NCBI GenBank assembly: GCA_963575745.1
Contig: CAUYUJ010000936.1
Location: 254,501-318,500 of the forward strand
Source: Prorocentrum cordatum
Lineage: Eukaryota; Sar; Dinophyceae; Prorocentrales; Prorocentraceae
Length of the DNA stretch: 64,000 nucleotides
Direction of reading: 5' to 3'
Shown: positions 55,166 through 64,000 of the stretch, piece after piece
Numbering within the stretch: position 1 is the stretch's first letter
Layout: every line of letters begins with the position of its first letter
Notes under the pieces: generated by a model
Databases searched by the model: none
What the model was told of the DNA's origin: nothing
Seen by the model: the letters and a program-made list of their open reading frames with translations, nothing else
Position numbers and translations under genes: made by a program

Positions 55166-55290
55166 CCCAGGGCGCGCCTCCTGTCTGCCCCGCCCTCCCC
55201 CCGCTGCTCCACCTCGGCTCGGGCCCTGTCCGGGTCCCGGCACCGTCAGGGGCAATCGTCGTGGCGGGGGGGCGTCCGAGAAGAGAAGAC

Positions 55291-55413
55291 ACCACAAGCG
55301 TAAATTTTTGGCGTTCCGCGCGGATGTCTTGGATCCGCGCTGGCGCCAGGGAGGGGGGGCTCAGCGCAGGTCCAAGGAGTCCGCGCGAAGCGCCAAAAGT
55401 CTGTGCCTATGGC
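55291..55413. mobile_element. family D element D3
   Basis: CCACAAGCGTAAATTTTTGG at the left, CGCGGATGTCTTGGATCCGC inside, CGCGCGAAGCGCCAAAAGTC at the right. It has a shortened core compared with D1 and D2. Confidence 0.8.
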
Positions 55414-55436
55414 GCCTTCTCCTGTCCTTTCTGGGA

Positions 55437-55595
55437 GCAGGCTCGAGGTTCGAGGTCCTGGCATCGCTCGGACGTGTGCATTCCGGAGCAGCCTTGATCA
55501 CTTGGCGAAAAAGCCACGCACGAAACCCCCAAAAAAAACACAGGGAGTGGACGTCCGAGCGATGGCCAGAGGTGGGCTCGAGGTTCGAGGTCTCC
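55437..55595. mobile_element. family C element C2 between ~20-bp direct repeats
   Basis: The core 55460-55567 has the C ends (GGCATCGCTCGGACGTGTGC ... ACGTCCGAGCGATGGCC). The flanks GGCTCGAGGTTCGAGGTCCT and GGCTCGAGGTTCGAGGTCTC are duplicates. A TCC tract (55767-55800) lies further on. Confidence 0.85.
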
Positions 55596-56269
55596 AGGCG
55601 CGTGCCCGTCGCTTCCCGGCGGCCTTTTCCAGCCCCGGGGCGCCTCCCAGCAGGCCGCGCCTCGCCGAGGGCGCTCCTTTGGGTGCCCGCGTCGCCCCGA
55701 GCGGCCGCCGGAGAGCCGCGCCAGGCCCCGGCCCGAAGACCAACGGGCAACGTCAGGGGGGGGGGTCCTCCTCCTCCTCCTCCTCCTCCTCCTCCTCGTT
55801 CCCATCTTCCATTCATCGCCGACGCGGGCCCGATAGGGCGCCCCCTGGCCAGGAGTGGGCGCCGCCGCTATCGAGGGCCTATCGCCGTTCTGTCGGCGGC
55901 GTATCGCCGAGTCCAGCTCGATGTTCCCCCTTGGCCTGAACCTGCCCGCCCACCCACTGAGGAAAACCCTGCAGGCCTCACGCCGCCGAAGAGCGGGATG
56001 TCATTGTTGTGCGATGATGTTGGTACAGTGCATGTGTTGTGTGCGCGCCCTAGCCAGACTGGGTTCCCGCAGAAAGCTCATTAAATCAATCAATCAATCC
56101 GACAGTTCATGTTTATGCAGCTGTTCCTTGCCTACAGCAGCGCCTGGATATCTGGATATCCCGCCCTCCGCCGATGCGGCATTTTCAATCGGCCCCAGGA
56201 GGTCCCGACCGCTTCCCGGGGGAGGTCGGTGGCAAAGCATGGGAGCCTGGTGTACCATCTGAAGTAAGT

Positions 56270-56352
56270 CTTTAGCGTCGATTAGCGTCGTGGAGTCGAT
56301 GAGATAGCGTCGATTTAGCGTCGGCTAGCGTCGACTAGCGTCGATCAGCGTC
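56270..56352. repeat. ~11-bp TAGCGTCGAC repeats
   Basis: Eight variants of TTAGCGTCGA over 80 bp. Confidence 0.88.
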
Positions 56353-56649
56353 GACTCGCAAGAGCCGACAAAAAGGTATGGGAGGCTCCCATAAGTTGCC
56401 ACTGAAGGGGGGGGGGCACGTTGGCCTCGGGGAATCCGCGGAGAACGGGCCCCACGAGCACGACCATCGAGGCGCAGCCGCTGGCGGCAAAACATCACAT
56501 CGTCGGAGCCAGCGGGTCCTCCCGCCCTCCTCGCGAGGCCGCCAGCCTGGCCCACCGAGAAGGTGGAGGGGCTTCTTCGGAGGGCAGGGGGCCTCCCTGG
56601 AAGGCCCTGGAGGCTCCCGAGAGGGCCTCTCATCGGATACGGAAAAAAG

Positions 56650-56813
56650 CCACAAGCATAAACTTTTGGCGCCGCGCGGATTTCTTGGATCCGCGCTGGG
56701 CCTCCCCCAGCGCCGCCTCCGGCGCTGCCCCTGGCGCGCTCTGCGCGACAGGGAGGGGGGCCTGGCGCAGATCCAAGAAATCCGCGCGGAGTGCCGAAAG
56801 CTTATGTTTTTGG
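56650..56813. mobile_element. family D element D2
   Basis: CCACAAGCATAAACTTTTGG at the left, inverted CCGAAAGCTTATGTTTTTGG at the right. GATTTCTTGGATCCGCGCTG and GATCCAAGAAATCCGCGCGG form the inner arms. Confidence 0.87.
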
Positions 56814-57069
56814 CGTGCTTCTATTTCTATATTAGCAGCCGGGCGGGCTTCTACTTTCTTAGATGCCCCGCCGCCTTCTTAGAAGGCGCCGTTCTCTGCT
56901 GCACGCCGACATGCCTTCCACTGTCCGCGCGCGTCTTCCTGTTGCTCATCCGCAGTCACCTCGGCCCAGGCGTTTGTCTAATTCCCAGCAGCGCCCGGAC
57001 CTCCCGCCCTCCGCCGATATGGTTATTTGCCATCCGCGGCCCCCAGGAGGTCCCGACCGCTTCCCCGTG

Positions 57070-57070
57070 G

Positions 57071-57118
<48 letters not shown>

Positions 57119-57119
57119 C

Positions 57120-57157
<38 letters not shown>

Positions 57158-57160
57158 CCG
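57070..57160. repeat. (GAC)n then (GGCGAC)n
   Basis: Clean GAC units to 57117, then GGCGAC hexamers. Confidence 0.95.
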
Positions 57161-57224
57161 CTGGCTGGCAGAACCCATATTGTCGGAGCTCGGGGCCTCC
57201 CGCCCTCCGCGAAGGCCGCCAGCC

Positions 57225-57652
57225 CTAAGTCGGGCATGCCCCTCTCTTCAGGAGGAATGCTCCCAACTAGTCATACATTGGTCTGGGGACGCTTTGTCTT
57301 GTCTGCTCGGATTCTTTCCGAGCATTTTTGGAGCCTGCTTTAGTTTTCAGGAAGGGTATCTTGGCATAGTCAAAACAACCTCTGGGGACGCTTTTTCGAT
57401 CTTCTTCTGACCCTGTCCGAGTCCAACGTCTGTCTGAGGTCTGAGGGACCATGTCCCTCTCTGACCATGTCTTGTTTTTCTTGGCATCGCTCGGACGTGT
57501 GCTTTTTGCCTTCGGCGAGGGCCCTCGAGGAGCGTCCTTGATGATTTGGCGAAAAAGCCACGCACGAAACCGGAAAAAACAGAGGAAACGGACGTCCGAG
57601 CGATGGCGAGTCTTCTTCCAGAGTCCGCCTGTAGGAAGACGTGCCCGACCCA
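57225..57652. mobile_element. family A element A15 with nested family C copy C3
   Basis: Left AAGTCGGGCATGCCCCTCTC, two successive interior motifs GTCTGGGGACGC (57281) and CTCTGGGGACGC (57381), then C3 (57483-57607). The right end is CAGAGTCCGCCTGTAGGAAG then ACGTGCCCGACC (to 57652). It ends 26 bp before the start codon of the putative plastid gene. Confidence 0.82.
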
Positions 57653-57677
57653 CCGCCCGCCCCGCCCACCCGATCAA

Positions 57678-59580
57678 TGGCTCCCCGGCGCTCCGCCGCG
57701 CTGCTGCCCGCGGCCGCGGCGCTCTGCGGCGCCCTGGCCGCGGCCTGCGGCCTGGCCGCGCCGCTCCTCGCCTTCGCGCCCGGCGCGGCGCGGCCCGCCC
57801 GCGCGCCCTCCGTGGCGCTGCGCGCGGGGCTGCCGGAGAAGGACCAGGGACCTAGAGGAGGGAGGAGGAGGAGGTGGAGGAGGAGGAGGAGGAGGAGGAC
57901 GGGGGGGAGAAGGAGGAGGAGGAGGAGGAGGAGGAGGAGGAGGAGGAGGAGGAGGAGGAGGAGGAGGAGTGAGGGAGTGAGTGAGTGAGTCCCAGGGCGG
58001 CGTCCCAAACCACTCTAGAACGGGAGCCCCTTCTGTGCTCTCCTGACCTGCTCGGCCTTGCTGTAGACCTTCGGCCACATACCACATGCACAACATAACC
58101 ACACATGCACATCAACGTGAAACCGAAGATCATGACTACTGCATGCTACACCCCCCGCGATGTGCAACTCACGACCTTGGGGCAACGCACGGAGGGATTC
58201 ATCCACCATATCTAATTCAAAACACGGTGACTTCAGCCACTTGGTAAGAGGAGGAGGAGAAGGAGGAGGAGGAGGAGGAGAGGGAGGAGGAGGAGGAGGA
58301 GGAGGAGGAGGAGGAGGAGGAGGAGGATTTACCGACAGTATGCATGCGCATGACCCAGACCCCCTCGCGCCGTGGAACAGTCACGACGGGAGGTTCTGTT
58401 CGCCACCTTCGGCCTCCCGGGGCCCCTCCCCGGGCCTCGGGACCGTTTTTTTAAACGACCTCGGGAGGAAAAACTGGTCCCCGGGAAGGGGTCGAGGCTT
58501 GTGAGGGGCACGTCATTCCTCCTCCTCCTCCTCCTCCTCCTCCTCCTCCCTCCTCCTCCCCCCCCCCTCCTCCACCCCCCCCCTCCTCTGCCGTCCTCGT
58601 CCGCCTCTCCTCCTCCTCCTCCTCCTCCTCCTCCTCCACCTCCCTCCTCCCCCTCCTCCCGTTACTCCTCCCGTTACTCCTCCTCCTCCTCCCCCTCCCC
58701 CTATTCACGACGTCGTCCGGGAAGTTTTCGGAGGTCCGCGCAGAGTTCTCGGATCGGCGCTGGAGCCCCCCCTGGCGCGGCGCCTCCGCGGGGCCGACCC
58801 CGGCGCGCTCCGCGCTCCAGGGAGCGGGGGGTCCCCGCGCCGATCCAAGGCAGCCGCGCGGGCCTCCACGGGGAAAGATCCCCAAATATTGTCAAAAATA
58901 GCACGGGGACGATTTCCTGACTATTTTTGGCTGTGTGGCATACTTTGGACACCCTTTCATCATTCGTCCAAAACCCGCCTGTAGGAGGGCGTGCCCGACC
59001 TAACACAAGGCTGTGTTCGTGTATGTTGCTTGCTCCTCGGAAGGAGAAGGTCGACTACGACCTCCCGTCGCCAGACACGTCCATTCGGCTGCGCGCAAGA
59101 GTGGCCCGTCGCCAAGGGTGACCTCCTGTGCGCGGCTCTCGGGGAGCGCGGGGAGGCAGCCCGCCGCTGTTGCATCTCGCGCAGCGCTCGCCAAGCCGCG
59201 TGCCAAAGGTCGCTCTTGCCCCTGAGGTCAAGTCGGGCGTGTCCCTCTACAGGAAGAAGATTCGAACATGATATACAAATCCGCCTGTACGAGGACATGC
59301 CCGACCTAACCATAGGGTCACTCCTGTGTGTAGCCGATCCATCCTTGGCAAGCGCTCCAACGTCGGCCAGACCATCGACCAGGACAAGCGCGGAAACATG
59401 TGGGCGGTCATCTCGCCGACCAGACGGGAGCAGGAGCAGGGGGAGTGGGACACGCCGATCTTCTTCGTGCTCACCGTCGTGGGCACCTGGGCGCTCATTG
59501 CATTCTTCGCCGTGTGGACCGGTAACGACCCGCGCTTCGGCGGCGGCATCGGTGACGGCGCCGGCGACTTTGGCATCTGA
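57678..59580 (+). CDS. putative plastid-targeted one-helix membrane protein, three exons
   Basis: Exon 1 (ATG 57678 to about 57846) encodes a signal-peptide-like hydrophobic core (ALLPAAAALCGALAAACGLA), then LLAFAPGAARPARAP, a phenylalanine-containing motif followed by a basic stretch, as in bipartite presequences of dinoflagellate plastid proteins. Exon 2 (about 59044-59117) reads KVDYDLPSPDTS. Exon 3 (59316-59580) reads SILGKRSNVGQTIDQDKRGN, REQEQGEWDTPI, one transmembrane helix FFVLTVVGTWALIAFFAVW and a Gly/Asp-rich tail to the TGA. Intron 1 is bounded by a GGAGAAGG direct repeat and probably starts GA. Intron 2 fits GT-AG|G and is flanked by similar AGGGT(G/C)AC...TCCTGTG copies. A single-helix thylakoid subunit is plausible from size and layout, but I do not recognise the family. 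Exon 2 is the least certain part. Confidence 0.6.
57855..57969. repeat. GGA tract at the start of intron 1 (LINE tail on the minus strand)
   Basis: Read on the minus strand this is (TCC)n about 45 bases after the stop of the LINE fragment 58015-58260, the same arrangement as at 38.75-38.86 kb. Confidence 0.92.
58015..58260 (-). pseudogene. antisense LINE 3'-end fragment in an intron
   Basis: The minus-strand frame KWLKSPCFEL ... GRELHIAGGV ... CCACGMW is collinear with WLKSECF ... GRRLHLAGGW ... CRTCG at the end of the 37.3-38.7 kb LINE copy. It is truncated upstream, where it meets a GGA tract (58245-58327), ends at a TAG at 58015 and is followed by (TCC)n on its own strand. It belongs to a related but diverged LINE subfamily and lies antisense to the plastid-protein gene. 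Confidence 0.75.
58517..58700. repeat. TCC tract in intron 1
   Basis: Pyrimidine block with poly-C interruptions and two CGTTACTCCTCC units at 58668-58690. Confidence 0.92.
58722..58860. mobile_element. family D element D5 (diverged)
   Basis: GAGTTCTCGGATCGGCGCTGG and CGCGCCGATCCAAGG as inner arms around a GGCGCGGCGCCTCCGCGGGG core. The outer ends are lost. Confidence 0.65.
58866..59004. mobile_element. family A element A16 in intron 1
   Basis: Left end eroded (CCACGGGGAAAGATCC). Interior CACGGGGACGATTTCCTGAC and right end CGTCCAAAACCCGCCTGTAG then GAGGGCGTGCCCGACCTAA are well kept. It ends about 40 bases upstream of exon 2. Confidence 0.82.
59226..59320. mobile_element. family A element A17, 80-bp internally deleted copy ending at an intron acceptor
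   Basis: AGTCGGGCGTGTCCCTCTAC at the left and CCGCCTGTACGAGGACATGC then CCGACCTAA at the right, with only about 30 bases between. GGTCA occurs on both sides (59226-59230 and 59316-59320). The right copy coincides with the AG|G acceptor of exon 3. Confidence 0.85.
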
Positions 59581-59772
59581 GGCGATCCAGGTGCATAAGT
59601 GGCTTGTCTGCCTGTCGCGAACAGTGGTGCTGAGAATGGTCTGGTCGGTGGTGAGGCTGGGGGGGTGCTCATGCTCAACATTAGCGCATGGGTCGCACGT
59701 CTCGCGGTTTTCTTTTCCCGCGCCCTTCTTCTATTCCTTATTCGCTTCTTTCAGACACCCAGGCCTCCGACG

Positions 59773-60345
59773 TCATTGTTTTTCACAGCGTGGATCCCCG
59801 GAGGCCCGCACCTTGAGAGCTGGCTTTCCATCTTGGGGGCCCCAGGAGTCTGAACATTGACACGTATACTTTCCGTCGTGGATCTGTTCACAGCGCGAGG
59901 TGGTCTGGAATCCCCTTCCTCCACACCACTCCAGCGAATTGTCTTGAGTAGCTTGAATGGCAGCCGCGCTTCTTTTCCAGGCGCATTGGATCTTCGCCCC
60001 GCTGTTTCCAGCGGGAGCCAGCCTGCACTCCGAGGATGCTTGAGCGCCCAGCTGCTCCTCCTCCGTCTCCGCCTCCTCCGCCTCCTCCTCCTCCTGATGT
60101 TCCTTCTGCTGCTCCTCCCATCCATCCTTCGCACGAAAGCACGCTAAGCTCGACAGCAGTGCGAAGTCGAGCATCGAGAGAACTCCCACCCAGACAAGTC
60201 GACTGAGGACATCGGCACTGGTTCCCTCGACATGGGCACTCGAGTGCGCTGGTGCAGTCCCCAGTCGGATTCGCCAATCGACGCATGTCTCGCTGGATAC
60301 ATCCGTTTTTGCTGGGGTGGGACGCTGGATAGCTACCCGCTACCC
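59773..60345 (-). CDS. possible cysteine-containing protein, convergent to the plastid gene
   Basis: A minus-strand frame open from about 60345 to the stop at 59773 that is not a repeat product. The first Met in the natural part is at about 60171 (MLDFALLSSLACFRAKDGW); it is preceded in frame by RLVWVGVLS, together forming a membrane or signal-like hydrophobic stretch. An acidic run (EEEEAEEAETEEE) follows, then a cysteine-containing C-terminus (CRLAPAGNSG, KIQCAWK, LEWCGG, CEQIHDGKYTCQC). CxC spacing in the last motif recalls small disulfide modules, but no family can be assigned. A competing frame at 60286-60180 reads CPCRGNQCRCPQSTC and might be an alternative exon. Its end is 193 bases from the plastid gene stop. 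Confidence 0.4.
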
Positions 60346-60376
60346 CGCTTGGGTGTACTGGGTACGCGGTGACTTA

Positions 60377-60527
60377 CCAGCCTGGAACATATCCCTATCC
60401 CTATGTTTGACATCACCTCACCTCGATGCCGACCTTAAGGATTCCCTCAGTGTTTGAGGGCCTATCCCTGAGATTGTCCTCGCTTTTTGCTCGCCCATCT
60501 TAGGGATAGGGATACGTTCGAGGCTGG
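60377..60527. mobile_element. family K element, copy 2
   Basis: CCAGCCTGGAACATATCCCT at the left inverted to AGGGATACGTTCGAGGCTGG at the right. GGTGAC occurs just outside each end (60369-60374 and 60530-60535), a candidate 6-bp target duplication. Confidence 0.87.
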
Positions 60528-60726
60528 TTGGTGACGTGCGCACGTGGAGGGCCCATGTCAGCCTTATTCAAGGGCGTTTCGCTCGAGGGTATGCTGCAAA
60601 TCTCTTCGGCGAAGGGGCCGGTCACGAGCTATAAGGTCGGGCTGCTCCCCGGGAAGGGGTCGTTGGAAATTGTTGGCCGCCGACGCTCGGGGGCCAAAAA
60701 ACAGGGGGGTGATGACTAGGGGGGGG

Positions 60727-60752
60727 GATATCATGGCGGGGGCCATGATATC
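60727..60752. repeat. 11-bp-arm hairpin GATATCATGGC / GCCATGATATC
   Basis: Perfect arms with a four-base G loop, isolated in a gene-free stretch (60.55-61.2 kb) where I see nothing else. Confidence 0.9.
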
Positions 60753-61221
60753 TCCCCAGATTTCGTGGCGCCTCTTCTCATTCCATTACGTCCCTGGCCT
60801 CCCCGCTGGGCCGCGCACATGCCGCCGGTCATGATTTGCACCCCCCCTCTTGGACACCCCCCTCTTGGCCGCTCCCGAGACGCTGCTTGTGAGCCCGAGA
60901 TCACCAGCTCCAGAAACTTGAAAGAGCGTTGGCCCTGAAGGGGGCCCAACCGTGGAAATCCGCGCGGACCTCCGAAAAAATGCATGCTTTCTGCCGCGCT
61001 TGTCTCACCGTTGCCAGCTGGGGTCCCCAAGTGGACGGGGTGACTTTCCAAGGATACCTTCTGTCCCTACCTTCTCGGCCCATCATTTCTCGTGGAGGTC
61101 CCCAGAGGCCCCAGAACGTCCCTGGAGACCTCAGGAGGCTTTCGCAGGCCCAAGCGGGACCGAAAGCGCAGAAAGACTTGGATCCCCGAACCCCGGTCCT
61201 CGAACCTTTGACCATACTGTC

Positions 61222-61477
61222 GAGGCCTCCTACATGGGGTCCGAGTAGATGGGGTCGGAGGATCGCGCCGCATCGCCAGTGCATCGGCGATGCGGCTCGA
61301 TGCAGACAGAGCCTGACCTTCGCCACGCCGACGGCGCCAATGCATCGCGGACATCGCTGGCGCATCTCCACTTCATCGCCGATGCATCGCCGATGCATCG
61401 CCGATGCATCGGCGAAGCACCGGCGATGCGGCGCGATCCTTCGACTCCATTTACTTCGACCCCATCTAGGAGGCCTC
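61222..61477. mobile_element. family E element, complete 256-bp copy
   Basis: The left arm (GAGGCCTCCTACATGGGGTC ... GATGGGGTCGGAGGATCGCG) is the inverse of the right arm (CGCGATCCTTCGACTCC ... GACCCCATCTAGGAGGCCTC). The centre carries five GATGCATCG(C/G)CGATG palindromes. The whole element folds into one hairpin. Confidence 0.9.
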
Positions 61478-61644
61478 TATCCTGTCCGTCGTATTTTCGT
61501 AACGCTCTGGAGCCGCCTCGTCGAGTGGCGCTCCTCGTGTCCGTGCCGGCGGGCTCCAAAGCCCGTCCCAGTGCCACCCCCACGAGCGCAGCCTGAGGGC
61601 AGAGACGTTGTCTTGCCCCCCAGCTCGCACTTGATCCGAGGCGG

Positions 61645-61800
61645 GGATTGACGGACCGCACGGATCCGTCACGGATCGCATTTGACCCGCACGGTTCCGT
61701 CACGGATCCGTCATTGATCCGCTCTTGACCGCATGGATCCGCCACGGACCCCGTCACGGATCGACGGACCGATCGTTTCTGACCGCACGGATACGTCACC
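61645..61800. repeat. CCGTCACGGATC repeat cluster
   Basis: About ten variants of GACCGCACGGATCCGTCACG over 150 bp; the motif is partly self-complementary. Confidence 0.87.
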
Positions 61801-62004
61801 CCCGCTTGTGGGATCGATTTTCGGGGGTCCCGGAAGGCGGTGGACCTACACATCTCTAAGACCCGGCGGGGGCTGAATATGTCCATAGCGTCTGCCTGCC
61901 GAGGCCCCAGGAGATCGATCCCCTTGGCGGTGTGATGGATGCGTCCCCGCCACGCATGTCGTGAACCGCGGTGTTATGCTTCCTCTCCCTTCCCCTTGTC
62001 TTTG

Positions 62005-62085
62005 CGCCAAGGCGGGCAGGTCCCTCTACATGGGGGGGATCTTCGAACATAGTCATACCATAGTCTGGGAACTTGTGTTGGATTA
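62005..62085 (+). mobile_element. family A element A18, left half
   Basis: AAGGCGGGCAGGTCCCTCTAC, ATCTTCGAACATAGTCATAC and AGTCTGGGAACTTG. No right end is found. Confidence 0.7.
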
Positions 62086-62109
62086 TGTACGTTATCTTGT
62101 CTAAATTGG

Positions 62110-63990
62110 GAACTTGTGTACCGAAGGTTTTTGAAGGATTTCGGCATGCGCGCGCGACGACGCGCGCGTGTGCACTTCGTCATATCTGTTGCAAAGGATT
62201 CGCGAAAAAATGCTATGTTAGAACAGCAAATGTCACCGCATTTTTTTTTTTTTTTTTATTACAAGGGGACCTCAGGGGGGGATACTGACTGGCCTGGGAC
62301 ATTGTGATTTCATATGTACGATGGGCATGTGGCCAGAATCGTATGTGATTTACATACCCGAAAGGGGGACCGATAACGCCGGGGGGGGGTAGAGCCTATT
62401 TGTTAGAAAGGAGAATCTATGTGGTACATTGTGTGTGTGTGTGGTGCAACGGCTTTCTGTGCGCAGTGAATTGTCAATTCCACCGCTCTCGCAATCATCC
62501 CACCCACCCACCCGCAACTTGGTTCGAGTAACCCATGCGGCGGCGATTGCGATTAGTGCTTGGCGTTGGCAGATGCATCTTTGCGGCTGCGCCAGCCCGC
62601 GCATGCTTGCGTGCACAGCGGCCTGCTAGTTTGGCGCGGTCGACGCGGCCTTGGTGGCGCTGACCGCTGGGCATTTCCCAGCGGGCACTTCATTGCGAGT
62701 CGGCGACTTGGGCGCTTGCGTATCATGGCGTCGCCGACAACGGTTGACACGATTGTGGGAGTAGCGCTGATGGTGACGATGTCGGTGAGCGATAACGGCG
62801 GCAACGCCAATGACGGCGCTGATGTTGATCGCGCCCGCCGATAACGATGACGACGTCCTCGCGACGGCGATGAAGGTTTTGAAGGAGTTCGACATGCGCA
62901 CGCGGCCGATGCGCGCAACTAGCCCGCGTGGTAATACTTGACACGGATTGTGTTTCCCCCCCCCGAGCACGCGCGCAAGGGCGTTCGAATAAGTTCGATG
63001 TGCGGCGCGAGAGGCCCGCTTGACAGACAGGATGCGATGAACATGTTGGGGATCCCACGCTTTTCTCAAGGATCCCCAAGACCGCCAGCGCAGGATTATT
63101 TTGAAGACTGACGCTGCGAAACCACATGTTTGGTTTTAACTTGTCCGGGACATTGGTTTTTTGAAACTCTTGCGACACCGCAAGGGTTTTTGAAGGGTTC
63201 TGGCATGCGCGCGCGACGAAGAGCGCGTGCGCGCGCCGCCCGCGCCAGCGCGCGCGCCAGAGCGTTCGAACGATTTCGACATGCGCGCGCGAGAGAGTGA
63301 TTTGCTGGCATGCTACAATACTACAGAAAAACTTGTTCAAGTGTTCTGGGAAATTCGCAATCGTGCGGGCGCAGGTTTTTTTTGAAATCCTCCTTTCCGA
63401 AACATTGTGTTTGTCAATGCTTTCGTGGCTCTCGATTTCGAAATCTTTCCGAAACCTGGGGCTTTTGAAGGATTCCAGCATGCGCGCGCAACGACGCGCG
63501 CTTGCACTTCGCCCCATATGTTGCAAATGATTTTTGGCAACAGATGAGTCTTGATCAACAAGTGCGCGCGCGTGGGAATTTTCTGTAGAAGATGAGGGGG
63601 GGAGGGGCCAAACTTCGACTGGGCTGGGATGGTACGACTTCATATTTTGAAAGGACGGTGGAGCAACATCGCGCATACTTTGCAATACGAAATGGTGGAA
63701 CGTTGACCCCAGGGAGGGGATACCCGTGTAGTACTTTAGAGGACAATTATTTTCTGTTTGCAGTGAGTCGTCAACTCCACTGCTCGCGCAATCAGCCCAC
63801 CCACTTGCAGAACCATGTGTTTCATGTTTGGGGGGCGCTCGATTTTCACCCTCAAAAAAACCCTAGGTTCTTGACGGATTCCGGCACGCGCGCGCAACGG
63901 AGCGCGCTCGTGCATGCCACTTCCTTTTTTGCCAAGGATGCTTGCAACAGCATGCGGGCACGGTCGTTCGAACGTTTTCGATGTGCGCGC
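62110..63990. repeat. family J: repeating TTTTGAAGGATT-CCGGCATGCGCGCGC unit
   Basis: The motif GAAGGATTYCGGCATGCGCG followed by GACGACGCGCGC recurs at 62133-62172, 63190-63232, 63465-63505 and 63868-63910, with looser forms at 62880-62910 and 63268-63295. Some units share long flanks: 62465-62520 (GCAGTGAATTGTCAATTCCA) matches 63758-63815 (GCAGTGAGTCGTCAACTCCA), and CACTTCGTCATATCTGTTGC matches CACTTCGCCCCATATGTTGC. No gene is seen from 61.5 kb to the window end. Confidence 0.85.
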
Positions 63991-64000
63991 GCCCGGGGCC

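Overview
The window reads as nuclear DNA of a dinoflagellate. Four observations support this. (1) A cytosine-methyltransferase gene (minus strand, about 20.8-23.4 kb) can be joined across two introns only with GC-AG and GA-AG borders, each acceptor followed by G; this border usage is known from dinoflagellates. (2) A putative plastid protein (57.7-59.6 kb) starts with a signal-peptide-like core followed by an F-containing motif, as in bipartite presequences of peridinin plastids. (3) Several coding regions belong to families I recognise as expanded in dinoflagellates. (4) The rest is GC-rich, almost gene-free and packed with trinucleotide tracts and small inverted-repeat elements. A Prorocentrum-like source is possible, but the species cannot be fixed from the sequence.

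Layout. 0-3.6 kb: a huge TAG/AGT array, then a degenerate CATA-type pentamer region. 3.6-14.3 kb: one or two weak minus-strand coding stretches (3.6-4.3, 4.8-5.0 kb), then a mosaic of short repeat families. 14.4-19.6 kb: a non-LTR retrotransposon (LINE) on the plus strand with a frameshifted zinc-finger/coiled-coil ORF1 and an APE-endonuclease/reverse-transcriptase ORF2 that runs out into 21-bp repeats. 20.8-36.2 kb: a run of four multi-exon genes, all on the minus strand: DNA cytosine methyltransferase, a transposase-like conserved unknown, an E/K/Q-rich unknown, and a KKAAATSP-repeat/KRPA unknown. Their introns hold most of the TCC/GGA tracts. 37.3-38.75 kb: the RNase H and zinc-finger 3' end of a second LINE copy, ending in (TCC)n. 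39-47.6 kb: repeats only, including a purine-only block of about 0.5 kb, a 77-bp minisatellite with about 11.5 copies, pentamer arrays, a long (GT)n and a segmental duplication. 48.3-48.7 kb: a rhodanese exon. 49-57 kb: repeats. 57.7-59.6 kb: the plastid protein gene, whose introns carry repeat elements and an antisense LINE 3' end. 59.8-60.35 kb: a possible convergent cysteine-containing gene. 60.4-64 kb: inverted-repeat elements and a repeating CATGCGCGCGC-containing unit.

The most striking structure is a family (here 'family A') of short elements with ~20-bp inverted ends (GTCGGGCCTGTCCCTCTACA...). At least 18 complete, nested or partial copies occur in the 64 kb, one of them inside a probable spliced intron and abutting its acceptor. 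At least six other inverted-repeat families (C, D, E, F, K and a foldback) are interspersed and sometimes nested. Together they suggest introner-like or MITE-like elements that both build the intergenic DNA and supply introns. All exon borders below are inferences from reading frame and motif continuity; no transcript evidence is available.
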